From assembly GCA_963575745.1 (NCBI GenBank), contig CAUYUJ010015284.1:185001-249000 (forward strand): a stretch of 64,000 bases of DNA, written 5' to 3'. Origin of the DNA: Prorocentrum cordatum. Its lineage: Eukaryota; Sar; Dinophyceae; Prorocentrales; Prorocentraceae. The notes beneath the pieces were generated by a model. It was not told the DNA's origin. It did not search any database and saw only the letters and a list, made by a program, of their open reading frames with translations. The translations under genes and the position numbers were made by a program. Shown piece after piece: positions 10,000 through 22,180 of this stretch (position 1 is the first letter of the stretch; the number at the start of each line of letters is the position of its first letter).

Positions 10000-12300
10000 C
10001 GCGGCTAAGTTCACGAAATCTCGCTCGACCCACTTTGTCGAGTGGGGAGAACATGGGCCTATGTCCCCCCGCTTCTCGCATCTCGGGGGCTTCTCGGGAG
10101 GCGTTGGGACCATCGTGGCGTCATCTTGGGCACATTCAGTGGAGCGCGGGGTCACGGGGGAGTGGGCAGCCGAACGTGTCTCACGTCTTGTCACCAGTGG
10201 GCGGCGGGAGTCGGCGGATCGTCTTCGCTTGCTCACCCATGCACAAGGTACCGACTCAAGCGCGCAGTCTAGCTTCGGACGCTGCGTAGCTTAGACCCTC
10301 TGATGGGAGATGTTGACGAGTCGATCGTCGATTCGTGCATGTGGGCGCTGACCGACGCATCGGTCGATCTCCATCACATGTGGGATGCCGTGGTCGGAGT
10401 CTTCGGGGGAAGGCGCCGATTTCGGCCAGACCTGAGGCCTTACCGCCGCATCCTGGTGTTTCCCGCCCCCCCAGTTGCACCTCGTATGATGTTCGAGTCA
10501 GCATCGGCGCTGCCGTATTTGCGGTCGAAGACCGTTCTACTTTGGCCTGATTTGGTTCAATTTGCGCCCCCGCTGTAATATAGGGATTCCCGGCCTGCCG
10601 CTCGTTTGCTCTCTCTCTCTCTCTCAGCCTTCTGGCTTCTGGCAGGTTGCACTCTTTTTGCGGAGGGTGGACCGCCCTGATCCCCGCTGTGATGGTGGCT
10701 ATCCTCGTGGCCAGCCTGGTCCCGATCCTGGCCTGCGCGCTTTCCATAAAAGGATGGACCGGCGCGTTCGTCGCCCGGATGGACCTCCTTGAGCCCAGCA
10801 CCGCCGCGGGAGCGAGACCCCTTTTGCGGGCAGGGCGCCCTCGCAGGCCTTGCTGGAGGATGGACCAGCGCGTCCGTCGCGCGGATGGGTACCTTGGATG
10901 CCCGAGGCGGGATTGTGGTAGACAGCGCGTGGCTCGTTCCGAGATGGTGCCCATGGGCGGCCAACCCCACCCCACGGCGGGGGTGCGCCTGCTTTCCCCT
11001 CGGCCTGGGCTGCCTCTCACGTCGCCCCGCGCGGCCTTGCGTTCGTCTGCGGTGTGGACCCGCTCCCCTTTGCTAAGGGGGCCCGTCCCGACATTCGTTT
11101 TTTGTTCACGCCGCAATGGGTCGGCTAGGACCGGCGCGGGGCGGGAGGGCACGGCTCGCTGATGCATGTGCGGAGGCGGGTCGGGCTCTTAGGAATCCAC
11201 CCCCGCACGTCCGGTAGCGTGAGGCCCGCTGCCGCCTGATCACCGGGAGCCGGTGTTTCCTTCTTGTTGCGCGGGTACCACGGGCACTCAGCTGGGGTTC
11301 TCGACCTTTTCTGTTTCTTGGGGCTGTGTGGGGCAGGGGGGGTAGGGGGGAACCAGGAGGCAGGGGGGAGGCCCAGGGGCTTCGCCCAAAGGTTGCATCT
11401 ACCGCTCGAGGCGTCGTCGCCTTCGGGTCGTCCTTTTGCGCTGGGTTGCGGCCTTGTACCGCACCCTCCGGGCAGGGGTCTTGCACCCTGACGAGGAACC
11501 CTGTTGCACCGGGGCGCGTCCTTGTGCCGCATCTCTCCTCGACTGGTGGTTGCGCGGGACTGCGTCAGGAAATGAAAATGTGCCGTGAGAGGTTCTGGGT
11601 AGCACACGCTGGGAGATTCGCATGTATCTTAGAGGGGCGCGTGTTGTTTCTTTCGTGTGTGGCGCGCCTTACAGTGCTTGTGGTGTAGGCGCACAGTGCG
11701 TGTTGCACGTGCTTGTGAGTGTGCATGCAAGGCTGTCTGTAGAGTGCCAATAGTCGATGTTTTCTTGGTGCCTCAACCATCGACATGCTTTTCCATGACG
11801 GGCGTAGAAAGGTCCCATATTCCGATAAGGCGCCTTCATGGTACAGCGTGTGACCCCGAAAGTACGGAGCTCTAGTTACCACAGGGACACCTCCGCCGCG
11901 TTACTCCTGGTCTTCTCCCTCCCTCGCCTCTTCTGCTCTGTCTTTTTTCGGGGTGGAATCCGCCGCGGTGGAACGGAGGATTGCCCCCCCCCCCCCCCCC
12001 CGTGCTTTTCCCAGCGCGGAGTCCCCGCCCCCGATTCGTCGCGGCGCACTTGGCCCCTTTGTGATCGGGCGCCAGGGTCCAGTTGCGGCCAGGGAGACGA
12101 ATGGCCGACTCTCGGTTTACATTCCCTTCGACCAGTACCAGTATGGTTGCCAGCGTGGGAACGTCCTTCCAGGAAGGGTTCATTGGATCAGCCCGGGGGG
12201 ACTGGGCCCTCCACGAGGGGTGTCCGCGCAGTGCGTCCGGGAGCGAGGTTGGCAGACAATCGCCTTTAGCCATGGGTAAGTTACATTGTGCAGCCGTTCG
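10000..12300. other. Gene-free GC-rich stretch with CT tracts
   Basis: No gene is supportable. A CT tract lies at about 10606-10626. Two related segments, GGATGGACCGGCGCGTTCGT near 10753 and GGATGGACCAGCGCGTCCGT near 10858, form a short direct duplication. A poly-C run occurs at 11985-12001. The sequence CGTTCGTTTGCTC just before the CT tract at 12310 resembles the one before the CT tract at 10606, so these tracts may share an origin. Confidence 0.55.
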
Positions 12301-12307
12301 TTTGCTC

Positions 12308-12392
12308 CATCTCTCTCTCTCTCTCTCTTTGTTTTGTTCTCTCTCTCTCTCTCTCTCTCTTTCTCTTTCTCTTTCTCTCTCTCTCTCTCTCC
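12308..12392. repeat. (CT)n tract
   Basis: Long CT dinucleotide run with TTT interruptions, followed by a polypyrimidine stretch and CGCAG at 12411-12415, directly upstream of the spliced-leader relic. Confidence 0.95.
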
Positions 12393-12417
12393 TTTCCTCC
12401 GCTCCCTCTCCGCAGCC

Positions 12418-12439
12418 TCCGTGGCTATTTTGGCTCAAA
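12418..12439 (+). other. Relic of the dinoflagellate spliced leader
   Basis: These 22 bases align without gaps to the conserved dinoflagellate spliced leader (recalled consensus begins CCGTAGCC and contains ATTTTGGCTCAA). There are 19 identities; the differences are A to G at leader position 6, C to T at position 9 and G to A at position 22. The block ATTTTGGCTCAA is complete. In these organisms the leader is trans-spliced onto nuclear mRNAs, so a genomic copy marks reverse-transcribed, reintegrated mRNA. An ATG follows at once (12440), but its frame closes after about 22 codons. Confidence 0.72.
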
Positions 12440-12544
12440 TGCTGAGTTCTTCTGGCCAGTGCCAGAGCGCTTGCATTCGACATCCGTCCATCTCAGCCAC
12501 AACCTAAGGGGCTCTTTGGCGGCCCAGCTTCCTCCGGCGTCCTC

Positions 12545-13705
12545 ATGGTCCCCGGCAGTGAAGGCGAGCGCGGAGGCACTGTGCAGGAGTTCCATGGACC
12601 ATGTCCGCACCGCCGCTTCCGCTGGAGCTTCCAGATCAACCACTGGCGCTACCAGTGCGCCGGGCCCTTGGTGTCAAAGCCCGAGGCGGACCGTCGCCCG
12701 CGGGGCCCGCGGGCGTTTGGACTGCTAGCAGCGCCCCAAGGACCCCGCGCCTGCGGAGGCGGCGGGCCAGGGCGCCAGGGCTGGGGCAAGGAGGGCAAAC
12801 CTCCTCCTCAGCCAAGAGGACAGCCCGAGGCAGGTGCCAAGTCTCGTCGCCCGTGGGTCTACCACTACGACGGCCGGAGCCCGAACGGTGGCGTCACGAC
12901 GCCGAAGCCGCCCGAGGCCGACGACGCCCTGGCCCCGCTGCGCGCCAAGCTTTGCGCCAAAGGCGCCGAGGGGCTGGCGCTCGCGGAGGCGCTGCCCGCG
13001 GAATCCTCCGCACCTCCGCCTTCGGCACCGCGCCGGCCCCTCGTTGAGGAGGACGTGGCGACCAACTGCTGCGCCTACAGACGTGCCGCGGCGCGTTTCG
13101 AGCGCCGCGCTCAGAAGGTCCTGGAGGGGAAGCCTGGTTGGAGGAGGCCAAGGGGGCGAGGGCTAGGCGACGACAGCAACGCACGACGCCAACCTCGCGC
13201 GGGAGGCAGCGCGCGCAGCAGATCCCTGCGGCGCCGACCGCGCCAGCTGCTGGTCAAGGTTCATCGCTCCACCCGTCGGCCTTCCTCCCATGCGAAACCG
13301 AAGTCGAGAGGCCCACCACTGTGGGCGCGGGGGGCCTCGAGCTTGATCCCGCCGAGCTGCGGGGCTGCAGGGGCAAACTCGAGGCCAAACCCGCCGCGGG
13401 CATCATGGCCGAGATCACCCAGGCTTCGGGGCCCACGGCGGAGAATCTCACCTCCCTTCGGGAGGAGACCAAGAAGGACTCATTGCGCGTGGAGGCGAAG
13501 CGCAGGCGCGGCGGGGGCGACGCCCCTGGCGGCGCGAGCGCCGCTGCTGTTCCTGGCGGCAGCGCCGCGCCTGGCGCCGCCAGCAGCGGCCCCGCAGCAA
13601 CCCTGGTCTGGCGAGGGTAGCGGGGGCCTCCGCGCAGCCGCTCGGCAGAATGCCCAGGCCGGATTCGACGCCCCCCCTGCGTCCAGGGGCGAGCCCCAGG
13701 TTTAG
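12545..13705 (+). pseudogene. ORF1/gag-like reading frames of a retroelement or retrogene
   Basis: A 386-codon frame is open here. The most protein-like part is about 12830-13200 (WVYHYDGRSPNGGVTTP, EADDALAPLRAKL, CAYRRAAARFERRAQKVLEG), with Cys, aromatic residues and a charged helical, probably coiled-coil end. Coding-like character then moves to the frame of 13138-13620 (ELDPAELRGCRGKLEAKPAAG, ENLTSLREETKKDSLRVEAK), so a frameshift near 13140-13200 is likely. Coiled-coil ORF1/gag proteins of dinoflagellate retroelements look similar. It lies just downstream of the spliced-leader relic and could be the start of a retroposed transcript. No conserved domain is recognised. Confidence 0.4.
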
Positions 13706-13740
13706 CCCTGTCTAGTGCGGGGGCGAGTTCGAGCCAGGCC

Positions 13741-15060
13741 ATGGCGACATCTTCCTCTCAGCTGAGGACGAGCTGCGCTTCGATTCAGCTGCCTAAGCCA
13801 TCGACCGCTCCAAGTTCACGCAACCCTTGCACCGCGGCCACGCGCTGCCCATCCACGGCGACATTTTTCTCGCTGAAGCCGAGTGGGCTCTATTCCACTC
13901 GAACGCGACCTCAATCCCCGGAGTCTCCTCCAGCGCAAGGATCAGGACCCGCGGCGCCGCGCAGCTCTCCATCGCCGTGAGTTGCTCGAGCGCAGGCTGA
14001 GGTCCTGCGCTGCCAGATCAGCTGCATTCCGTTCGCGGCCAGTGTTTCGGCCCGCCCAGTCATGCAGCCCTTGGTCGAAGAAGCCGCGGCCGCAGCAGGG
14101 CATGGCAACCCTGCTATCGCCAGCGTCGGCGTAGCCATCCACGCCGGCGAGGGAGCTTGGCGCGACCCTCGCAGGAAGCGCGCTCGCCGCCTCCTCGTGC
14201 TGCAATCGGATTCGATGAACGCGGGGGAGAGGCAGGGGGAGCTTGCCCGCGACGCAGCCTCCTACATCGAGGCGCAGGAGACCCTGGACACCCGGGCTCC
14301 TCAGCGGCGCGCCAGTCATTGCGCGGGCCGCCTCATTTCGCGGCTCCTTGCTCGCCCGCAGAGCCCCTGGGGGCTCAGCGGAGTCTTGCGCAGTGGCTTC
14401 CCGCGCGAGCGCACAGGCGCCTGCCCCCTCGCAGATGCTGGATCAGGGCGTCGCGCGTGGCCCGAATCACACAGCAGGCTCTTCGAGCGCGCCCGCGAGT
14501 ACGCCCACGCCCCCCCGGGGCCGGGTGCGATTGGATTCGGGGCCGGGAAGTCGCGGCACCCAGCTCTTATGCAGCTCGAGTTCGGCGGCCCCCTCAGAGC
14601 CGGGGACCGCTTGCCCCCCCCCCTCTTGGCGCGGGCCTTGGGCCCAGGGGGTCGCGGGTTCCATCCGCTGGGGCGACTGCTGCCAGCGCGTCTCCAGGGC
14701 CCGCCGGCGCGTCGTCGGCACCGTCTACGCCCTGCGCGGCGGCCTCGGCAGCTCGTCCTTTGGTCGAGGGCCTGTCCTCCGGAAAGCTGCTGGCGATCTT
14801 GCTAGCGTTGTCGCGTTGAAGCTGGCCCTCTGCTACCGCGGGGCAGCGGCCTGCATTCGGCAGATCGAGGTCCTTTCGATGATCTTGGCCATGAACTTCG
14901 CGCTGCTGACTAGCAGGCGACGGAGCAGGAATGTGGTCCGACCCGATCAGGAGCTTGCTCTCGCCATGAGATGGACAGCCGCCAGGAGTCTCGCGGGGCT
15001 GCGCTTGCGACCGAGGCGATCCTCTCATATCTGAGCCAGCATCGAGGCCAGTTTTATCGG
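13741..15060 (+). other. GC-rich stretch, possible decayed retroelement polyprotein
   Basis: Several frames are open because the GC content is high, but none shows a recognisable domain. Two related segments, GGCGACATCTTCCTC (about 13744) and GGCGACATTTTTCTC (about 13857), encode similar peptides (HGDIFL) and may be an internal duplication. The stretch joins the ORF1/gag-like segment to the integrase fragment and may belong to the same element; this is inference. Confidence 0.3.
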
Positions 15061-15082
15061 TGTTTCCTGCCCCCCACTTGTT

Positions 15083-15844
15083 TTGCGTCGCCTATCTGGT
15101 CGCGCCGACATTGCTTTTCCGTTGGAGGCAGAAGGTGGATTGTTCTATGTATGGCAACATCACCGGGGGGGGGGGGGCCCTCAGGCTCAGAAGGCCCTCA
15201 ACCGCGCATCGTTCGCGATGGTCTATTTAGTGGGGATGCGCATTCTAAGTTCGCCGACGGCATTGAGCAGACCTTCGACTCTGACGGTTGAAAGACGGCC
15301 TGCACTGGTAGCACGGCCATTGGACAGGGCGGATCGTCTGTCGGCGAGCTCGCCGCAGTCCGCAAGCACGCACCTGCCGCGTCTGTTCAAGGGTTCCGCC
15401 AGGCTGAGTGGCAAACCTGATCGTTGTCGGGGCTTCGCCCCGATGACTGCGCGCCGCAGCAGCGGGAAAGTTGCGGTAATACCTGCGTATATCTGGCCTG
15501 GCCTCGGTACCGAAGGCCACTTCCGGAGCGTGCTCATCAGTCTGGGTTCTGCCGTGACGCACATGGCACCAGCTGAATGTACCCGCTCTGGTTGGCCAGC
15601 TCGTCTGTTTGGCGAAGTGGTGTGCCGTGATGTCATTGTGTCTTGCGCTAAAGCTAAGAAGAGGTTCTGCGACTATGCCTTGGCCGAGTTGGGCGCGTCT
15701 GACTGGTGCCGCATCGGTGGCTTCACCGCTGCGACGTGGAAAATTCACATCGGCCTCCAGATTGATATGATCGGCCCCAGCAAAGGGCGACCGCATCAGA
15801 TATTGATCGCTGCCGAGGCTTTTTCCCGAAGTCGGTCGACCTAA
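15083..15844 (+). pseudogene. Retrotransposon integrase-core fragment (pol)
   Basis: The 253-codon frame ends in WKIHIGLQIDMIGPSKGRPH and then QILIAAEAFSRS. The IDMIGP and AxxAFSR pattern is the start of the retroviral-type integrase core; the first catalytic Asp would be the GAT codon at 15764-15766. Upstream, RRLSGRADIAFPLEAEGG followed by LFYVWQH resembles the pre-integrase segment of LTR retrotransposons, and SCAKAKKRF lies where the Zn-finger tail is expected. The frame stops at 15844, before the remaining catalytic residues, and a poly-G run near 15167-15177 may carry a frameshift. No LTRs were seen. Superfamily (copia or gypsy) is not resolved. Confidence 0.6.
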
Positions 15845-16280
15845 GAAGGTCGTGAGTCGTGGGTCCTGATCGCATATCCTGAGTCTGCAGGCGTGAATGC
15901 TTGAGCGTCGTCGGGCCAAGCTCCCCGAGGAGCTCCGCGCGGAGTTGTAGAACATCGACGCGTCTCGCACTGCGGACTCCGCCGAGGGATCTCTTGCCAG
16001 ATTTCCGACCAATGTTTGCCCTCGGGGTTTGTTGAGGCGCTTCCACTTGGCAGTGTTTGTCTTCGCGCCATGCGTCAGCATCTCTTCGGCGATGTCAGCG
16101 TGGAGGCTCTTCGCAGGTCACGGACGCGCATTCGCGGTCGGTCACCAATGCGAAGGGAAACGGTTCTTCTCCGGGAAAAGGGTTCGTTATGCGGGAGAAG
16201 GGTTCGTTTTCCGGGTGAGATGAGGCAAATGCCGGGTCGGTTAGTTCTCTGGGTGAGACCCTTACAAGTGTCCCTTCTTT
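15845..16280. other. Gap without supportable gene
   Basis: Unique sequence between the integrase fragment and the heptamer array. An opposite-strand frame (16081 to 15245) overlaps the integrase and is read as its shadow. A direct repeat with consensus GGAGAA.GGTTCGTT is visible at about 16190-16215, and a diverged relative (GGAGAACGAACCC and similar) occurs at about 22078-22175, on the far side of the ACT array. Confidence 0.5.
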
Positions 16281-16287
16281 CCCAAAC

Positions 16288-16636
16288 ACCACAAACCAAA
16301 CGCCAAACACCAACCCCAAAACAACAACCCCCAAACACCAAACACAATACACCAAACACCACACACCAAACACCAAGCACCAAACACCAAACGCCAAACG
16401 CCAAACACCAAACACCAAACACCAAACACCTAGCACCGAACACCGAACACCAAACACCAAACACCAAACACCAAGCACCAAACAGCAAACACCAAACACC
16501 ACACACCAAACACCAAAAACCAAACACCATACACAAAGCACCAAACACCAAACGCCAAACACCACACACCAAACACCAAACACCAAACGCCGAACACCAA
16601 ACACCAAGGACCAAACACCCAAGCACCAAACACCTC
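16288..16636. repeat. ACCAAAC heptamer tandem array
   Basis: About 50 copies of a 7-base unit (CCAAACA; occasional CCAAACG, CCAAGCA, CCGAACA variants). The opposite strand reads TGTTTGG. The unit length equals that of the plant/dinoflagellate-type telomere repeat TTTAGGG but the sequence differs. The array is directly followed by CTC triplets. Confidence 0.95.
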
Positions 16637-16795
16637 CCCCTCCTCCTCCTTCTCCTTCCCCTCCTCCTCCTTCTCTTTTTCCTCCTCCCCCCCTCCTCCT
16701 CCTCCTCGTTGTCCTCCTCCCCCTCCTCCTCCTCCTCCTTCTCCTCCTCCTCTTTTTCCTCCTCCTCTCCTCATCCTCCTCCTGCTCCCTCCCCA
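16637..16795. repeat. (CTC)n tract
   Basis: Imperfect CTC/TCC triplets, second part of the composite low-complexity block. Confidence 0.93.
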
Positions 16796-16978
16796 CCGCC
16801 CCACCTTGGAAAAGGCGAATTGGGCAACGTTGCGGCGCCCCGTGGGAGTTCCGAGCCTCGAGTTTAATAAGGACGGTAAGGAAACTGCAAGGCAGAGGAA
16901 GGAGGGGAGGTGGAGGAGGACGAAGGGGAGGAGGAGCAAAAGGAGGAGGAGAAGGAGGAACAAAATGATGAGGAGGAG

Positions 16979-17057
16979 GACGACGACGACGACTACTGCT
17001 ACTACTACTAGTATTAGTATTACTACGATTACGACTACAACGACTACTACTAATCCA

Positions 17058-17110
<53 letters not shown>

Positions 17111-17164
17111 CACTACTACTACTACTACGATAACGACGACCACTACTACTACTACTACTATTAA

Positions 17165-17221
<57 letters not shown>

Positions 17222-17254
17222 CACTACGACTACTACTACCACGACTACTACAAA

Positions 17255-17288
<34 letters not shown>

Positions 17289-17293
17289 GCTAT

Positions 17294-17348
<55 letters not shown>

Positions 17349-17726
17349 GCGACTACGACTACGGCTACGACTACGACTACGACGACTACGACGACTACTA
17401 CTACTACTACTACTACGACTACTACCACTACCACTACTACGACTACGACGACGACTACTACTACTACTACTACTACTTCTACTATTACTACTACTACTAT
17501 TACTACGACTAGCCCCGCTACTGCTACTACTACTACTACTACTACTACCAGTACTACTACCACGAGTACGACTTTTGCGACTACTACCTACTACCTCCAA
17601 CCTAGTGCCTACTACTGCTACTACTACTGCTACTATTGTTACTACTACTACGACTACGACTACTACTACTGCTATTACTATCACTACTATTTCTACTACT
17701 ATTACTACTACTACTACTACTACTAT

Positions 17727-17760
<34 letters not shown>

Positions 17761-17781
17761 GCTGTTGCGACTACGATTACG

Positions 17782-17812
<31 letters not shown>

Positions 17813-17820
17813 TTGCTACG

Positions 17821-17851
<31 letters not shown>

Positions 17852-17882
17852 TTACTGTTACTTCTAGTATTACTACTACTAG

Positions 17883-17915
<33 letters not shown>

Positions 17916-17917
17916 CT

Positions 17918-17968
<51 letters not shown>

Positions 17969-18023
17969 TTATAACTACTACTACGACTACTACTACTACT
18001 ACCACTACGACTACGACTGCGAG

Positions 18024-18057
<34 letters not shown>

Positions 18058-18498
18058 GCTACTATTACTACTACTATTCATGCGGCCACGACCGTCATAA
18101 CTACTTATAGTACTAGCCCTGCGATTGCTAATACTACCACTGCTACTACTGCTACTACTACTACTACTTCTGCTACTACGGCTATTACCACTATTGGTAT
18201 TACTACCGTTACTTCTACTATTGCTTCCGCGAATGGTACTACGACTACAACTACTACTTCTACGAGTACTACTACTACGATTGGTTACTACTACCACTAT
18301 TTTTACCACTACTACTACCACTACTACAGCTACTCTTGCTACAACTACAGCTACTATAAGTACTATTGCAACAACTACTACTACTACCTAGTAGTAGTAT
18401 TACGACTGCTACTATTATTGCTACTACTATTGGCGTTCGGCTTGCTACTACGTATAGTATTTCCACCACCGCTGCTTTTACTACAACGACTACTACCG

Positions 18499-18538
<40 letters not shown>

Positions 18539-18562
18539 CACTACTAATACTAATACTAATAT

Positions 18563-18596
<34 letters not shown>

Positions 18597-18636
18597 GCTA
18601 CTACTACCACTACTACTACTACTACTCTTACTACTA

Positions 18637-18681
<45 letters not shown>

Positions 18682-18722
18682 GTATGACTACTACGACGAC
18701 TACGACTGTTACTATTTTTACG

Positions 18723-18765
<43 letters not shown>

Positions 18766-18859
18766 TTACCTACTACTACTACTACCTACTACTACGACGT
18801 CTGCTACTACTGCTGCTGCTGCTACCACTGCCGCTACACATATTACTACTACCACCACC

Positions 18860-18912
<53 letters not shown>

Positions 18913-18923
18913 CACTACTACGG

Positions 18924-18971
<48 letters not shown>

Positions 18972-19007
18972 GTACTAGTACTAGTACCAGTACCACTACT
19001 ACTACTA

Positions 19008-19038
<31 letters not shown>

Positions 19039-19039
19039 G

Positions 19040-19080
<41 letters not shown>

Positions 19081-19662
19081 GCTACTACGAGTACTTGTGC
19101 TACTCTTGCTGCTGCTGCTGCTGCTAATACTACTACCATGACCACGTTGTAGTTCTACAACTCGTGCTACGGCTACTACCATTAATACCACTACCACTGC
19201 TGCCACTACTTCTACTACTACTACTACTACTACTATTACTACTACTACAAGAGTTACTACGACTACACCTACGACTACTACCAGTAGTAGTAGTACTACT
19301 ACTACTACTGCTACTAATACTACTACTACTACTACGACTACTACCACTACTAGTGTTATTACTGCCACTACTACTACTACCACTACTACCACTATTAATA
19401 CCACTACTACTACTACTACTACCACTAATGCCACGATTAAGATTACAACAACGATTACTACTTGTGCGGCTACTACCACCAGTGCTACCAGTACCACTAG
19501 CACAACTACTGCGAGCATGACTACTCTTACCCGCGCTTTTGTTACTACCACTGATATTGCTACTACTACCAGTACTACTGCTACCGCTACGACTACTACT
19601 ACTACTACAGCTACTACTAACACTACCACTACTACCTCTACCTCTACTACTACTAACACTAT

Positions 19663-19694
<32 letters not shown>

Positions 19695-19792
19695 TTACTA
19701 CTACTACGGCCACTACTACTACTACTACTACTACTACCACTTCGACTACTACTACTACTACTACTATTACGGCTACTACTACTACTACTACC

Positions 19793-19829
<37 letters not shown>

Positions 19830-19916
19830 GTACTGATGCTGCTACTACTACTTCCACTACTCTCACTACTACTACTGCTACTACTATCCCGACGACGACT
19901 ACTACTACTACTGCTC

Positions 19917-19950
<34 letters not shown>

Positions 19951-20211
19951 TACTACTACGACGATTGAATGCATTATTACTCGTGCTACTACTTGTACTC
20001 CTGCTGCTACTACCACGCCTGGAACGAATAAAACCATTAGAACAATGACATCATCAACAACATCTACTACTACGACTACTACTACTACTACTACTATTAC
20101 TACTACTATTCCGACTACTACTACTATTACTACTACTACGACGACGACTATTCCTACTACTACTACGACTACTACGGCTAGTGCCACTACATCTACGGCT
20201 GCCGTTGGTAC

Positions 20212-20291
<80 letters not shown>

Positions 20292-21006
20292 GTACTACTG
20301 CTACTACTGCGAATACTACTACTACTACTAGTACCACTACTGCTACTACTACTATCACTACTACTACTACTACTACTACTACTACCACTGCTACTACTAC
20401 TACTGCTACTACTACTACTACTACTACTACTAGTGCTAGTACTGCGACTGCCACCACTCACTATTATTATGCTGCCACTCCTGCGGCTACTACTACCACT
20501 GCCATCACGAATGCTACTATTACCACCATCGCTACCATTACCACTACCACTATTTCCACTACTACTGTTACTACTACCCGTACGAGTACTACGGCTACGG
20601 CTTTTATTACTGCTGCTACTTTTAGTCTGACTGCTATCGCTACCGCTACACCTACTATTAATACTGTTGGCACGACACACTCATTATTTTTTAGTAGTAT
20701 TACAAACATTGCATATTCTGAGACTTCCACCCATACTACCAGTAGTACCGCTGCTGCTACTACTACTATCTCGACCAACTACTACATACTAACTACGAAA
20801 AGCAACGGCTAGCAACCCGCAGCGAGTTATTCTGTACGGGTTTAGACATACTAGCTAACTGCCGATAGCTATTAACTACTTACTACTAACTGACCTTACT
20901 ACGACTACAAGTTTTTTTATAACTGCTACGACTACTACTACTACCCCCAGCGCCGCTACTACAACGACTACTACTACCACTGCCACGGGTAACACTACTA
21001 CTACTG

Positions 21007-21040
<34 letters not shown>

Positions 21041-21389
21041 GACTACTACTACTACTACTGCTGCTGCCACTGCTACTACTTCTAGCCACTGCTACTGCCA
21101 CTATAACTACAAGTACTACTACCATAATTACTACTCGTACAACTAGTAGCACTTCACTACTGCTACTACTACTAACACCATCACTACTACTATTACTACT
21201 ACAACGTATACAACTACTACTACTATGACTACTACGACTACGATTACTTCACCGACTACTGCTACTACTAGTTCTACTACCGCACTACTACTACCACCAC
21301 CACTACCACGATTATGGTTACTAGTACTATCATCACTATTTCGACTATTACGTGTATTCTTACTGTGACTATCACTTTTTTACCAGTGT

Positions 21390-21425
<36 letters not shown>

Positions 21426-21577
21426 CACTATTACTACTGCTATTACTACGTCTAGTATTATTACTACTACGACGACGACTACGGCTACGATTTATATTTT
21501 AACGACTATCACTACCACTAGTACTTGTTCTAATATTACTACTGCGCATACTACAACGACCGATACTACTATTACTG

Positions 21578-21608
<31 letters not shown>

Positions 21609-21770
21609 TAGTACTACCACTACTGCTACGAATATTTATTAACTACTTACTACCAACTACGACTCCTCCTACTACTACTGCTACTACTACTACAGCTAAT
21701 ACTTGAACTACCACTACTACTATTATCACTACGACTCAGTACTGATTTTAGAACACTAGCTACTAACAGC
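16979..21770. repeat. Giant imperfect ACT-triplet array (about 4.8 kb)
   Basis: Consists almost entirely of ACT triplets (ACT/CTA/TAC; complement AGT) with substitution variants ACG, ACC, ATT, GCT, TCT and AGT. Triplet phase is kept over more than a kilobase at a time, which yields poly-Thr, poly-Leu and poly-Tyr frames on this strand and poly-Val and poly-Ser frames on the other. These are artefacts of the repeat, not proteins. The array becomes more diverged after about 20650. It is preceded by a short GAG tract (about 16900-16980). Confidence 0.97.
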
Positions 21771-22069
21771 GACGTACGACCACTAACTATTTACTTCTTC
21801 CTACTTACTATATAGAGTAGCTACTAACAGATGGCTGCTAACTACCCTCGGACCACCATTCATTATCAAATACCAACTTCGACGTACTATCTACGAACTC
21901 CGAAAGCCGAGCTGCCAGCTACGAACTACTACCATCTTGGTTGCCACGTTATGTTTAGTAACCGAGCGAACGAAGCCAGACTGATGGAACATTTCTGTGC
22001 CGCCTTATGGGCAGCTCTATGCGATTTGCGAAAATCAGTTTTGACAGAAGTGTGAGGATCCTCGATGGG

Positions 22070-22180
22070 GTCTCACCCGGAGAACGAACCCTTTCCGAAG
22101 GATGCCCAGGAATCCACAAGGATTCGGTAGCACACCCGGAGAACGAATTTTTTTCCTGGGACCGAACCCTTTTCCTCTAG
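22070..22180. repeat. CCCGGAGAACGAAC direct repeats
   Basis: Units such as CACCCGGAGAACGAA occur at about 22077 and 22132, with a further variant near 22160. Related sequence (GGAGAAGGGTTCGTT, CCGGGTGAGA) flanks the array on its other side at about 16190-16260, in part in inverted orientation. Confidence 0.6.

Noticed and set aside
15245-16081. 278-codon frame opposite the integrase fragment
   Set aside because: The plus strand has recognisable integrase motifs; the opposite frame has none.
16095-18005. Opposite-strand frame of 636 codons (poly-Val, poly-Ser then Cys/Trp-rich)
   Set aside because: It is a translation of the ACT, CTC and heptamer arrays; composition follows the repeat unit exactly.
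18766-20457. Opposite-strand frame of 563 codons, poly-Val
   Set aside because: Artefact of the ACT array; no non-repeat sequence.
19517-20812. 431-codon Thr-rich frame, mucin-like
   Set aside because: Thr comes from ACT/ACC/ACG triplets; all three frames are open, so no selection for this one is visible.
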